DNA of 64,000 bases from Comamonas sp. NLF-1-9 (GTDB taxonomy: Bacteria; Pseudomonadota; Gammaproteobacteria; Burkholderiales; Burkholderiaceae_C), in assembly GCF_019195435.1 (NCBI RefSeq), contig NZ_CP078069.1:1116001-1180000 (forward strand). The letters run 5' to 3'. Positions 8,446 to 17,335 of this stretch are shown here, piece by piece. The stretch's first letter is position 1, and each line of letters opens with the position of its first letter. The position numbers were made by a program, and so were the translations under genes. The notes below the pieces were generated by a model. That model ran no database searches, was not told the origin of the DNA, and was given only the letters and a program-made list of their open reading frames with translations.

Positions 8446-9045
8446 TCACTGGGTGCTGAAATCCACCTTGGGCGGGCTTGTGATCGCCGCCTCGTTGGCC
8501 ACGGTGAAATTGGGCTTGGCGCTGTAGTCAAACACCTTGGCGGTGAGATTGCTCGGGAAGCTGCGCACCAGCACGTTGTACTCCCTGACCGCATCGATGT
8601 AGCGCCCGCGTGCCACCGCGATGCGGTTTTCTGCGCCTTCGAGCGCCACGCGCAGATCGGCAAATGCCTTGTTGGCCTTGAGATCGGGGTAGCGCTCCAC
8701 CGTGACCATCAGGCGGCTGAGCGCGCCCGAGAGCTCGCCCTGCGCGGCCTGGAACTGCTGCAAGGCTTGAGGGTTGCCCAGCAGTTCGGGCGTGAGCTGA
8801 ATGCTCGAGGCCTTGGCGCGCGCCTCTATTACCTTGGTAAGCGTCTCCTGCTCGAAATTGGCCTCGCCCTTGACGGTAGCCACCAGGTTGTCGATCAGGT
8901 CGGCGCGGCGCTGGTACTGGTTGAGCACCTCGCTCCAGGCAGAGTTGCTGGCTTCATCGAGCCGCTGGAAATCGTTGTAGCCGCAGGCCGTCAGCATGCC
9001 GGCCAGCATCAACAGGGCAAATGCCCGAAAGAAACGCATCATCAT
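8446..9045 (-). CDS. LemA family lipoprotein
   Basis: This is a LemA-fold protein of 199 residues. It begins with a hydrophobic signal ending in the lipobox LTAC (Cys21), so it is probably lipid-anchored rather than held by the single helix found in many LemA proteins. Core motifs are QYQRRADLIDNLVATVKG and REYNVLVRSFPSNL. Three ATG codons stand in a row at the start; a GAGGAG site lies upstream. It leads the lemA-TPM-TPM operon with gaps of 26 bases and then an overlap. Confidence 0.92.
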   Translation of the reverse strand: MMMRFFRAFALLMLAGMLTACGYNDFQRLDEASNSAWSEVLNQYQRRADLIDNLVATVKGEANFEQETLTKVIEARAKASSIQLTPELLGNPQALQQFQAAQGELSGALSRLMVTVERYPDLKANKAFADLRVALEGAENRIAVARGRYIDAVREYNVLVRSFPSNLTAKVFDYSAKPNFTVANEAAITSPPKVDFSTQ

Positions 9046-9072
9046 GTTGCCTGCTCCTCTCCGTGCCGTAAT

Positions 9073-9573
9073 TCAGCGCAGCGGCGCCTGCTGCAGTTCG
9101 CCCGCCTGCCACACGCGCCAGCGCAGTTGCATGCCCTCGGGCACGAAGACCACCACCGGCAGCTTGCTGTTGTAGCGCAGCAGCAGCGGCTCGGCCTGCA
9201 CGAAGCCCGGTTTTTCAGTGCCCGGCGGGCACATCATCATGGTCGTGCGCACCTGGCCCTGGCTCTTGAGCACCCAGTAGGTATAGCCCCAGCCGGGCAC
9301 GTCTTGCGCCTGAAAGCCGCCGTCCATGCCGCGCGCGTTGCAGTCCAGCGTCATGGCCTTGCCGCCGATCAGCTCCAGCTTGCGCGTGCTCTCGTCGGCC
9401 AGCGCGGGCAGCTCGATCACATGGCGCTCGTGGCCCGGCAAAGCCGCCGGGAAGGCCTTGAGTTCCTTGGCGAGATCGGCCGACGCTGGAACGGGTTGGG
9501 CCGCGCAGGCGGTGAGCAGCAGCGCCAGACACGGCCAGGCTGCGCGTTGAAGGGGTTTGGATAAACAGTTCAT
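9073..9573 (-). CDS. eco: Ecotin-type serine protease inhibitor, probable lipoprotein
   Basis: Ecotin is a periplasmic inhibitor of trypsin-fold serine proteases. The core matches the family closely: DESTRKLELIGGKAMTLDC, GWGYTYWVL, TTMMMCPPG (the reactive loop, with a Met at P1 as in the E. coli protein) and LRYNSKLPVVVFVPEGMQL. Two cysteines at the usual places (DCN and MMCPP) can form the loop disulfide. The N-terminus has a signal with LLTAC, which reads as a lipobox, unlike the soluble E. coli ecotin. There is no clear ribosome site; the start at 9573 gives a sensible signal sequence. It sits between lemA and ispF on the same strand. Confidence 0.88.
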   Translation of the reverse strand: MNCLSKPLQRAAWPCLALLLTACAAQPVPASADLAKELKAFPAALPGHERHVIELPALADESTRKLELIGGKAMTLDCNARGMDGGFQAQDVPGWGYTYWVLKSQGQVRTTMMMCPPGTEKPGFVQAEPLLLRYNSKLPVVVFVPEGMQLRWRVWQAGELQQAPLR

Positions 9574-9599
9574 GCCATGCACTGTAGCCGCGTGCCGGC

Positions 9600-10091
9600 C
9601 TATGCGCCGCACAGCAGCACCACCGCGCGCGCTTCCATCGCCAGGCCCTGGCCCACGGGGCCGAGGCGCTCGGCGGTCTTGGCCTTCACGCTCACCTGCG
9701 CCGCATCCAGCCCCAGCAGCTGCGCGATGCCTGCGCGCATGGCCGGGATGTGCGCGGCCAGGCGCGGTGCCTGAGCGACGACGGTGCTGTCCAAGTTCAC
9801 GATCTGCCAGCCGGCGGCGCGCACCCTGCGGGCGGCCTCGGCCAGCAGCGCGCGCGAGTCGGCTCCGCTCAAGCGCGGGTCGGTATCGGGGAAGTGGCTG
9901 CCGATGTCGCCCAGCGCTGCCGCGCCCAGCAGGGCGTCGGTGATGGCGTGCAGCAGCACGTCGGCATCCGAATGGCCGAGCAGCCCTTGCGGGTGCGCAA
10001 TCGGCACGCCGCCCAGCACCAGCGGGCGACCCGGCACCAGGGCGTGGATGTCCCAGCCCTCGCCCACGCGCAGTCGGGGCAGATCCGTCAT
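9600..10091 (-). CDS. ispF: 2-C-methyl-D-erythritol 2,4-cyclodiphosphate synthase
   Basis: This is the MEP-pathway enzyme that makes MEcPP for isoprenoid synthesis. The zinc ligands Asp14, His16 (GWDIHAL) and His48 ([11 protein letters not shown]) are present, as are the family motifs HFPDTDP and KAKTAERLG. The 163-residue length is standard. The ATG overlaps the ispD stop by four bases, so the pair is translationally coupled. Confidence 0.97.
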   Translation of the reverse strand: MTDLPRLRVGEGWDIHALVPGRPLVLGGVPIAHPQGLLGHSDADVLLHAITDALLGAAALGDIGSHFPDTDPRLSGADSRALLAEAARRVRAAGWQIVNLDSTVVAQAPRLAAHIPAMRAGIAQLLGLDAAQVSVKAKTAERLGPVGQGLAMEARAVVLLCGA

Positions 10092-10783
10092 CGTGCATAC
10101 CCTTTCAAAACGGCCTCGGCCAGCGCAAAGTCCTGCGGCCAGGTGATCTTCAGATTGAGCAGGCTGCCGCGCACCAGCAGGGGCGTGTGGCCCGCCAGCT
10201 CCATGGCGCTGGCCTCGTCGGTGATGCCGGCAAAGCCGGCTGCCCGGTGCGCCTCAAGAGCGGCCAGCAGCGTGCCCAGGCGAAACATCTGCGGCGTTTG
10301 CGCCAGCCACTTGTCGCCGCGCTCCAGGGTTTGCACGGCGCGGTCCGCGCGCGCGACCTTGAGCGTATCCGGCAGGGGCAGCGCCAGCAGGCCGCCCACC
10401 GCGTCGGGCAGGCAGGCGTCGATCAAGGCATCGACCAGCGCGGGCGTGATGAGGCAGCGCGCGGCGTCGTGCACCAGCACCCAATCGGCGGCACCGGCGC
10501 CGTGCGCCAGCAGGTGCTGCAAACCGTTGCACACGCTCTCGGCGCGCGTGGCGCCGCCGCAGCGCGCAATCTCTTGGCGCGGCGTGCACGCCAGATGTTC
10601 ATCCCCGGGCGCCACCACTACCAGCGTGCGCTCGATGCGCTGCACCGCCGCCAGCGCGGCCAGCGTGTGTTCCACCAGCGGGCGGCCGGCCACGCTCTGG
10701 TATTGCTTGGGCCGCCCCGCGCCGGCGCGCGAGCCGCTGCCCGCGCAGGGCACGAGGGCGATCAGGCGGGCCGCATCAGCCAT
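10088..10783 (-). CDS. ispD: 2-C-methyl-D-erythritol 4-phosphate cytidylyltransferase
   Basis: This is the CTP-dependent MEP-pathway enzyme. The nucleotide-binding start is [20 protein letters not shown], followed by [11 protein letters not shown] and [11 protein letters not shown], all diagnostic of IspD. The length is 231 residues. It overlaps ispF (4 bases) at its 3' end and the large molybdenum hydroxylase gene by 8 bases at its 5' end, an unusual upstream partner for ispDF. Confidence 0.96.
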   Translation of the reverse strand: MADAARLIALVPCAGSGSRAGAGRPKQYQSVAGRPLVEHTLAALAAVQRIERTLVVVAPGDEHLACTPRQEIARCGGATRAESVCNGLQHLLAHGAGAADWVLVHDAARCLITPALVDALIDACLPDAVGGLLALPLPDTLKVARADRAVQTLERGDKWLAQTPQMFRLGTLLAALEAHRAAGFAGITDEASAMELAGHTPLLVRGSLLNLKITWPQDFALAEAVLKGYAR

Positions 10784-13103
10784 GCAGCAGAGTCCACAGG
10801 CGCGCCGCGCTCACCGGCATCTGCAGCCGCGGGGCGGCATCAGCGCGGCCGGCGCGCGCCAGCGCATCGGCCACGGCGTTGACCACGCAGGGCGCGGCGC
10901 CTATGGTGCCGAGCTCCCCCACGCCCTTGACGCCCAGCAGGTTGTTGCTGCAGGGCGTGGATTCGTCCATTTCCATGCGGAACTCGCAGGCGAAATCCTG
11001 GGCGCGCGGCGCGCAGTAGTCCATCAGGCTGCCGGTAAGCAGCTGGCCGCTGGCATCGTCGTAGACCACGCGCTCCATCAACGCCTGGCCCGCGCCCTGC
11101 ACCGCGCCGCCCACGAGCTGGCCGCGCACGATCAAGGGATTCACCACGCGGCCAATGTCGTTCACCCCGGCGTAAGCCACGAGCCGCACCACGCAGGTCT
11201 GCGGGTCGATCTCCACCTCGCACAGGTGCGCGCCATTGGGCCAGGTAGGGCCGGCCACGGTGTGCGTGTGCTCCACGTAAATATGCCCCTCGGGCTGGCG
11301 AGCGGCGAGCTCGAAGAGGCCGATGCTGCGGTCCGTTCCCGCCACGGTAAAGCGCCCTTGCGCGTAGCGGATGTCGGGCTCGGCCACCTCCAGCTCGCTC
11401 GCCGCCAGGCGGCGCGCGCGCTGCAGCGTGTGCTGAGCGCCGGTGGCCATGGCAGAGCCCCCGGTAAAGAGCGAGCGCGAGCCGGCCGAGCCGTAGCCAT
11501 TGCCCCGGTCGGTATCGCCCAGCACCACGCGCACGCTCGAAAGCGGCACGCCGAACACATCGACGACAAGCTGCGCGAGCGATGTGGCGATGCCCTGCCC
11601 CATCTGGTTGATTGCGGAATAGACCTCGATCACGCCGTCGGAGCGCAGGTCCAGGGTCACGCGCTCTTCAAACGCATTGCCGCCGGTCCATTCCAGAAAG
11701 GTGGCAAGCCCCAGGCCGCGCCACAGGCCGCGCTGGCGCGACGCCGCCGCGCGCGCCGCAAAGCCCTGCGCGTCGGCAAGCTGCAGCGCCTGGTCCAGCA
11801 CATGCTCGAAACGCCCCACGTCGTAGGTCTGGCCCATGGGGTTGGTGTAGGGCATCTGCTCTGGGCGGATGAAGTTGCGCCGGCGCAGGGCGACGCGGTC
11901 CATGCCGATCTGGCGCGCGGCCTCGTCCATCAGGCGCTCGATGTTGAAGATGGCTTCGGGCCGGCCCGCGCCGCGGTAGGCGCCGGTGGGCGCCTGGTGG
12001 GTGAGCACGGCGCGAAAGTGAAAGTCGATCAGCGGGATGTCGTACACGCTGGTCTGCACCCAGGGGCCGACGAGCAACTGGATGGCGGTGTTGGTTGCGG
12101 TAGGAAAGGCGCCGACGTTGGCGTCCGAATGCACGCGCAGCGCGAGGATGCGCCCCTGCTCGTCGAGCGCGAGCGCCGCATGCGACTGCACGTCGCGCCC
12201 GTGGGTGGTCGAGAGAAATTCCTCGCTGCGCTCGCCCATCCAGCGCAGCGCCCGCCCCGAGGCGCGCGCGGCCCAGGCCAGCGCCGCCTCTTCGGGGTAG
12301 GAGCCGACCTTCATGCCAAAGCCCCCGCCCACATCGCCGACCTGCACGCGCACCGCCTCGGGCGCAAGCCCCAGGGCCAGCGCCACGTTCTTGCGCACCG
12401 AGGTCGGCATCTGCGAGGAGATCTGCATCAAGAGCCGCCCCGCGTGCGCATCCCAGAGCGCGCGCACGCTGCGCGGCTCCAGCGTCAGCGCCACCACGCG
12501 CTGGTGCACCAGCGTGAGCTGCACCACATGCGCCGCGCGCTCAAAAGCCGCAGCCGTCGCAGCCGCGTCGCCATGGCGGGCTTCGCAGGCGATGTTGTCC
12601 GGCACCTCGGGCGTGACCTGCGCCTGGCGCGCCAGCGCCGCCTCCAGGCTGGGCACGCAGGGCAGCGCCTCGTAGTCCACCTGCACCGCTTCGGCGGCGT
12701 CTTGCGCCTGCTGCAGGCTGAGCGCCAGCACCAGCGCCACCGCTTCGCCGACGTAATGCACGCGCTCGGCCGCAAGCAGATGGCGCGCCGGCGCCGCGCA
12801 GGGCGAGCCGTCTGCGCGCTTGAAGCCGACGCCGGCCTTCATCGCCGGCACCCCGGCCGCCTGCAGATCGGCGCCGCCATAGACCGCGACCACGCCGGGC
12901 ATGGCGCGCGCCGCGGTCAGGTCCACGCCCAGAATGCGGGCATGGGCGTGGGGCGAGCGCACGAACACCGCCCAGGCGTCGCCCGGCGCGCACAGGTTCT
13001 GCACGTAGCGGCCCTGGCCTTGCAGCAAGGCGTCGTCTTCCATGCGTTGGACGGCGCGGCCACTGCCAAAGCGTGTGGCCACGGAATCGCTGGCTTCGGT
13101 CAT
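10776..13103 (-). CDS. Molybdenum hydroxylase large subunit (xanthine dehydrogenase / aldehyde oxidase family)
   Basis: This is a molybdopterin-cytosine-dinucleotide-binding subunit of the CoxL/XdhB type. An N-terminal a/b hammerhead domain (RMEDDALLQGQGRYV, RVHYVGEAVALVLA) leads into the Mo-binding domains with GGGFGMK, GAYRGAGRPEA, MGQGIATSLAQ and the catalytic glutamate in GVGELGTIGA near the C-terminus. AYRGAGR rather than AYRCSFR argues against true CO dehydrogenase. The partner FAD and 2Fe-2S subunits are absent, so it is an orphan large subunit. The start is placed at 13103; an in-frame ATG at 13133 is the alternative and neither has a good ribosome site. Substrate unknown. Confidence 0.88.
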   Translation of the reverse strand: MTEASDSVATRFGSGRAVQRMEDDALLQGQGRYVQNLCAPGDAWAVFVRSPHAHARILGVDLTAARAMPGVVAVYGGADLQAAGVPAMKAGVGFKRADGSPCAAPARHLLAAERVHYVGEAVALVLALSLQQAQDAAEAVQVDYEALPCVPSLEAALARQAQVTPEVPDNIACEARHGDAAATAAAFERAAHVVQLTLVHQRVVALTLEPRSVRALWDAHAGRLLMQISSQMPTSVRKNVALALGLAPEAVRVQVGDVGGGFGMKVGSYPEEAALAWAARASGRALRWMGERSEEFLSTTHGRDVQSHAALALDEQGRILALRVHSDANVGAFPTATNTAIQLLVGPWVQTSVYDIPLIDFHFRAVLTHQAPTGAYRGAGRPEAIFNIERLMDEAARQIGMDRVALRRRNFIRPEQMPYTNPMGQTYDVGRFEHVLDQALQLADAQGFAARAAASRQRGLWRGLGLATFLEWTGGNAFEERVTLDLRSDGVIEVYSAINQMGQGIATSLAQLVVDVFGVPLSSVRVVLGDTDRGNGYGSAGSRSLFTGGSAMATGAQHTLQRARRLAASELEVAEPDIRYAQGRFTVAGTDRSIGLFELAARQPEGHIYVEHTHTVAGPTWPNGAHLCEVEIDPQTCVVRLVAYAGVNDIGRVVNPLIVRGQLVGGAVQGAGQALMERVVYDDASGQLLTGSLMDYCAPRAQDFACEFRMEMDESTPCSNNLLGVKGVGELGTIGAAPCVVNAVADALARAGRADAAPRLQMPVSAARLWTLLHG

Positions 13104-13398
13104 CGATGGTCTGGGAGAGTAGGCAGGACGCATGAACTATAGAGCCTGGGCTGCGCCGCGGGCATCGTGGCGGCCACTGCCCGCGGGCGGCACTGACCCA
13201 CATCGCGCAGCGCCTGCATGGTGCAAATGCCGCTCGGGCACGGGGCTTGCAGGCCGATGCAAGAAGAACGTTCATGCGCCGGTCTGCCCACGAATGAAAC
13301 CCGCCGGCGCGCCTTGCGTATCGCGGTGCGGCCCGGCATCGGCGCGAACCCATTGGCCAAGCAAGGAGAGACTTCACCGCGTGGGCGTTTGCTGCAAT

Positions 13399-13446
13399 TT
13401 GAATAGCTGCTCGCGCTTGCCAGTTCTGCGTTTCAGCCCTATTTGC
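13399..13446 (+). repeat. Dispersed ATAGCTGC/GCGCTTG repeat, copy A
   Basis: The core reads ATAGCTGC, two bases, GCGCTTG, eight bases, GCGTTTCAGCC, then a T-rich end. The same pattern occurs on the other strand at about 25470-25533 and inside tex at about 37509-37571. It is less GC-rich than its surroundings. Repeats of this look are scattered through many Comamonadaceae genomes. Confidence 0.65.
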
Positions 13447-13493
13447 CTTGAAACTTGTGAAATCGCATACCGCCCTAAAATAGCCGCCACGCA

Positions 13494-13520
13494 CCCCCGT
13501 CCGCACCGGCCGGGGGTTTT
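13494..13520 (+). promoter_or_regulatory. Terminator-like hairpin in the mfd leader
   Basis: The stem CCCCCG (13494-13499) pairs with CGGGGG (13511-13516) around an 11-base loop and is followed by TTTT. It lies downstream of a possible -10 box (TAAAAT, 13476-13481) and 26 bases before the mfd ATG. It may be a leader attenuator or simply a terminator for upstream transcription; the sequence does not decide. Confidence 0.4.
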
Positions 13521-13546
13521 GGTCGTTTCCGCCCTGCCCCACCCTC

Positions 13547-16500
13547 ATGCAATTACCCAAGCTCATCCCCGGCAAGCGCCATGCGCTGCCACGCCCGCCC
13601 GGCTCCAGCGACGCGCTCTTGCTCGCGCGGCTGGCACAAGGCGTGTGCGCCGAGGGGCGACTCACCGCCATCGTCTGCGCCGACGCGGCCGACGCGCGCC
13701 GGCTGATCGACGAGATCGGCTTCTTCGCGCCCGAGCTGCGCTGCGCCCTCTTCCCCGACTGGGAAACCCTGCCCTACGACAACTTCTCGCCCCACCAGGA
13801 CTTGATCAGCGAGCGCCTGTCCACGCTGTGGCGCATCAACCAGGGCGAACTGGACGTGGTGCTGGTGCCCGCCACCACCGCGCTGTACCGGTTGGCGCCG
13901 CCGTCCTTCCTCGCGGGCTATACCTTTCATTTCAAGACCGGGCAGAAGTTGAACGAGGCCCGCCTGCGCGCCCAGCTCACGCTCGCCGGCTACCAGCACG
14001 TCGCCCAGGTCGTGGGCCACGGCGAATACGCGGTGCGTGGCGGCCTGATCGACCTCTACCCCATGGGCGCGGCCCAGCCGCTGCGCGTGGATTTGTTCGA
14101 CGACGAGATCGACTCCATCCGCACCTTCGACCCCGACACCCAGCGCAGCCTCTACCCCGTGCCTGAGGTGCGCCTGCTGCCGGGGCGCGAGTTCCCCATG
14201 GACGAGGAGGCGCGCACGCGCTTCAGAAACCGCTGGCGCGAGCTGCTCGAGGGCGACCCGACCAAGAGCCGCATCTACAAGGACATGGGCGCGGGCCTGG
14301 CCACCGCCGGCATCGAGTACTACCTGCCCTTGTTCTTTGAAGCCACCGCAACGGTTTTCGACTATGTGGGCGACGGCGCCACGCTGGTGCTGCATGGCGA
14401 CCTGGAAGAGACGTTTCAGCGCTTCTGGCAAGACACGCGCGAGCGCTACCGCCTGCTGGCAGGCGACCCCGAGCACCCCGCCCTGCCGCCCGAGGCCTTG
14501 TTCCTCACCGCCGAGCAGTTCTACGGCCAGGCCAAGGCGCATGCACAACTGGCGCTGAGACCGGCGGCTTCGCTCCCTCGCCCCTCTGGGGAGAGGGCTG
14601 GGGAGAGGGGCGCAGCAGGACAAACCGCGCCTGAACCGGCCCCCACCCCTGCCCTCCCCCAGCGGGGGAGGGAGGAAATACCTTCCGCACGGCTGCCCCA
14701 AGGGGTGAGGGAGGAAATGCCTTTCGCGCCGCTGCCCGACCTCACCGCAGTGCGCGGCGCAGAAGACCCGATCGCCAAGCTGCACGCGCACATCGCCGGT
14801 ACGGCGCACCGCGTGCTGCTGCTGGCCGAGAGCGACGGCCGGCGCGAGAGCCTGCTCGACTTCCTGCGCGCCAGCCACCTGAATCCGCCGGCCTTCGATT
14901 CGCTGGAGGAATTCCTCGGCGCCAGCGGCGAGCGCGTGGGCATTGCCACCTCCATGCTGGCCGCGGGCTTTGCCTGGCAGGGCGAAGGCATCGACTTCGT
15001 CACCGAAACCGAGCTGTTTGCCGCCACCGGCGGCGCGCGCCGGCGCAGGAGGCAGGAGCAGACCAGCGACCTGGAGTCCATGATCAAGGACCTCGCTGAG
15101 CTGCAAATCGGCGACCCCGTGGTGCATGCCCAGCACGGCATCGGCCGCTACCGAGGCCTCATCAACATGGACATGGGGCAGAAGAACCCCGACGGCACGC
15201 CCGCGCTGCAGGAGTTCCTGCACCTGGAATACGCCGACAAGGCGGTGCTCTACGTGCCGGTAAGCCAGTTGCAGCAGATCAGCCGCTACAGCGGCATTGC
15301 CGAGGGTGATGCGCCGCTGCACAAGCTCGGCGGCCACCAGTGGGAAAAAGCGCGCAAGAAAGCCGCCGAACAGGTGCGCGACACCGCTGCCGAACTGCTC
15401 AACATCTACGCGCGGCGTGCGGCGCGCGAGGGCTTTGCCTTTCGCTTCTCGCCACAGGACTACGAAGCTTTCGTCGCCGACTTCGGCTTCGAGGAAACCG
15501 CCGACCAGAACGCCGCGATCCACGCCGTCATCCAGGACATGATCAGCCCGCGCCCCATGGATCGCCTGGTCTGCGGCGACGTGGGTTTCGGCAAGACCGA
15601 GGTCGCCTTGCGCGCCGCCTTCATCGCCGTGACCGGCGGCAAACAAGTGGCGCTGCTCGCCCCGACCACGCTGCTCGCCGAGCAGCATTACCAGACACTG
15701 GTCGATCGCTTCGCGCGCTGGCCGGTCAAAGTGGCGCAGGTCAGCCGCTTTGCCTCGGGCAAGGAAACCACGGCCGCGCTCAAGGGCCTGGACGAGGGCA
15801 CGGTAGACATCGTCGTCGGCACGCACAAGCTGCTCTCGGCGTCGACCAGATTCAAGAACCTGGGGCTCTTGATCATCGACGAGGAACACCGCTTCGGCGT
15901 ACGCCACAAGGAAGCGATGAAAGCCATGCGTGCCGAGGTCGACGTGCTCACGCTCACCGCCACGCCGATTCCGCGCACCATGGGCATGGCGCTCGAAGGT
16001 CTGCGCGACCTCTCGGTCATCGCCACCGCGCCGCAACGGCGCCTGGCGATCAAGACCTTTTTGCGCGAAGAAAACCAGGGCGTGATCCGCGAGGCGGTGC
16101 TGCGCGAATTGAAGCGCGGCGGGCAGGTCTACTTTCTGCACAACGAGGTAGAGACCATTGAGGAGCGCCGCGCGCGCTTGCAAGAGGTGCTGCCCGAGGC
16201 GCGCATCGCCGTGGCCCACGGCCAGATGCCAGAGCGCCAGCTCGAACACGTGATGCGCGACTTCGTCGCCCAGCGCAGCAACGTGCTGCTGTGCTCGACC
16301 ATCATCGAAACCGGCATCGACGTGCCCACGGCCAACACCATATTGATCAGCCGCGCCGACAAGTTCGGCCTGGCGCAACTGCACCAGTTGCGCGGCCGCG
16401 TGGGGCGCAGCCACCACCAGGCCTATGCCTATCTGATGGTGCCCGACCTCAAGGGACTCAAGGGCCACGCGGCCCAGCGCCTGGAAGCCATCCAGCAGAT

Positions 16501-17149
16501 GGAGGACTTGGGCAGCGGTTTCTACCTGGCGATGCACGACCTGGAAATCCGCGGCGCGGGCGAGGTGCTGGGCGAGAACCAGTCGGGCAACATGATCGAG
16601 GTCGGCTTTCAGCTCTACAACGAAATGCTGGCCGAGGCGGTGCGCAGCCTCAAAGCCGGCAAAGAGCCCGACCTGCTCGCGCCCATGCAGGCGACGACCG
16701 ACATCAACCTGCACGCTCCGGCACTGCTGCCCAGCACCTACTGCGCCGACGTGCAAACCCGCTTGTCGCTGTACAAAAAGCTCGCCACCGCGCGCAGCAC
16801 GCAGCAGATCGACACCCTGCTGGAAGAAATCGTCGACCGCTTTGGCAAGCTGCCGGCGCAAACCCAGACCCTGATCGACACGCACCGCCTGCGCGTGCTG
16901 TGTGAGCCCTACGGCATCACCAAAGTGGACGCGGCGCCCGGCGTGATCCACATCAGCTTCGTGCCCGAGCCGCCGGTAGACCCCATGGCCATCATCCGGC
17001 TGGTGCAAAAGAACCGTGACATCAAGCTCGCGGGCAACGAGAAGCTGCGCATCGAGCGCCCCCTGCCCGAGCCCGGTCAGCGCGCGCAACTGGTGCGCGA
17101 CCTGCTGCGCAGCCTGGGCGAGCCGCAGCGCGAAGTGCTCGCCGCCTGA
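13547..17149 (+). CDS. mfd: Transcription-repair coupling factor Mfd
   Basis: This DNA translocase removes stalled RNA polymerase and recruits UvrA. Domains in order are: an N-terminal UvrB-like region (FPDWETLPYDNFSPHQD, residues 1-330); the CarD/RID RNA-polymerase-binding domain (IGDPVVHAQHGIGRYRG); a RecG-like helicase core with Walker A GDVGFGKTE near residue 678 and Walker B DEEH near 778; the motif LHQLRGRVGRS; and a C-terminal TRCF domain. At 1200 residues it is longer than the usual 1150. Much of the excess is an in-frame Pro/Gly/Arg-rich insert at residues 342-396, encoded by a repeat element. Downstream is haoA after 186 bases. Confidence 0.97.
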   Translation: MQLPKLIPGKRHALPRPPGSSDALLLARLAQGVCAEGRLTAIVCADAADARRLIDEIGFFAPELRCALFPDWETLPYDNFSPHQDLISERLSTLWRINQGELDVVLVPATTALYRLAPPSFLAGYTFHFKTGQKLNEARLRAQLTLAGYQHVAQVVGHGEYAVRGGLIDLYPMGAAQPLRVDLFDDEIDSIRTFDPDTQRSLYPVPEVRLLPGREFPMDEEARTRFRNRWRELLEGDPTKSRIYKDMGAGLATAGIEYYLPLFFEATATVFDYVGDGATLVLHGDLEETFQRFWQDTRERYRLLAGDPEHPALPPEALFLTAEQFYGQAKAHAQLALRPAASLPRPSGERAGERGAAGQTAPEPAPTPALPQRGREEIPSARLPQGVREEMPFAPLPDLTAVRGAEDPIAKLHAHIAGTAHRVLLLAESDGRRESLLDFLRASHLNPPAFDSLEEFLGASGERVGIATSMLAAGFAWQGEGIDFVTETELFAATGGARRRRRQEQTSDLESMIKDLAELQIGDPVVHAQHGIGRYRGLINMDMGQKNPDGTPALQEFLHLEYADKAVLYVPVSQLQQISRYSGIAEGDAPLHKLGGHQWEKARKKAAEQVRDTAAELLNIYARRAAREGFAFRFSPQDYEAFVADFGFEETADQNAAIHAVIQDMISPRPMDRLVCGDVGFGKTEVALRAAFIAVTGGKQVALLAPTTLLAEQHYQTLVDRFARWPVKVAQVSRFASGKETTAALKGLDEGTVDIVVGTHKLLSASTRFKNLGLLIIDEEHRFGVRHKEAMKAMRAEVDVLTLTATPIPRTMGMALEGLRDLSVIATAPQRRLAIKTFLREENQGVIREAVLRELKRGGQVYFLHNEVETIEERRARLQEVLPEARIAVAHGQMPERQLEHVMRDFVAQRSNVLLCSTIIETGIDVPTANTILISRADKFGLAQLHQLRGRVGRSHHQAYAYLMVPDLKGLKGHAAQRLEAIQQMEDLGSGFYLAMHDLEIRGAGEVLGENQSGNMIEVGFQLYNEMLAEAVRSLKAGKEPDLLAPMQATTDINLHAPALLPSTYCADVQTRLSLYKKLATARSTQQIDTLLEEIVDRFGKLPAQTQTLIDTHRLRVLCEPYGITKVDAAPGVIHISFVPEPPVDPMAIIRLVQKNRDIKLAGNEKLRIERPLPEPGQRAQLVRDLLRSLGEPQREVLAA
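14571..14736 (+). repeat. GC-rich palindromic repeat inserted in frame in mfd
   Basis: The element starts with CTCCCTCGCCCCTCTGGGGA, continues with GAGAGGGCTGGGGAGAGGGG, and has a second arm CCCTCCCCCAGCGGGGGAGG. At its end two related units 39 bases apart (GAGGGAGGAAAT at 14668 and 14707) are tandem. The open frame is kept throughout and encodes low-complexity residues 342-396, absent from ordinary Mfd. A related element is in tex (36940-37043). Confidence 0.75.
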
Positions 17150-17335
17150 ACCGCCGCGCCCCTTGAGCGCGTGCGCGCCGGCCAGGCCGCGGCCGCCGCG
17201 CCCGGGCAAAAATCCGCGTGCATGCAAGGGTTTTCCCGCAGGCCGATGGCACCATCGCGCAAGACGTGCTTGGTACTAGCAGCAATGCGGCAAATGACCA
17301 TGATGGGAAGAGGCCCAATCTGCCAGGAGGGAATC

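Larger units (their letters stand above)
13104..13546. other. 443-bp intergenic region between the molybdenum hydroxylase and mfd
   Basis: There is no convincing gene here. The first 290 bases hold nothing recognisable beyond the divergent upstream region of the hydroxylase. The rest holds a copy of a dispersed AT-richer repeat (13399-13446), a possible mfd promoter (-10-like TAAAAT at 13476-13481) and a GC hairpin with TTTT (13494-13520) just before mfd. Short open frames crossing this stretch lack ribosome sites and family similarity. Confidence 0.6.

Noticed and set aside
10776..13103. Carbon monoxide dehydrogenase large subunit (coxL)
   Set aside because: The active-site loop reads AYRGAGR, not the AYRCSFR of true CO dehydrogenase, and the coxS/coxM partners are absent.
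13553..17227. A very long open frame antisense to mfd, and similar long antisense frames over ovoA (1553-4771) and the molybdenum hydroxylase (9750-13142)
   Set aside because: They arise from the high GC content and codon bias of the true genes; their translations are low-complexity Arg/Ala/His-rich and show no recognisable family motifs or ribosome sites.
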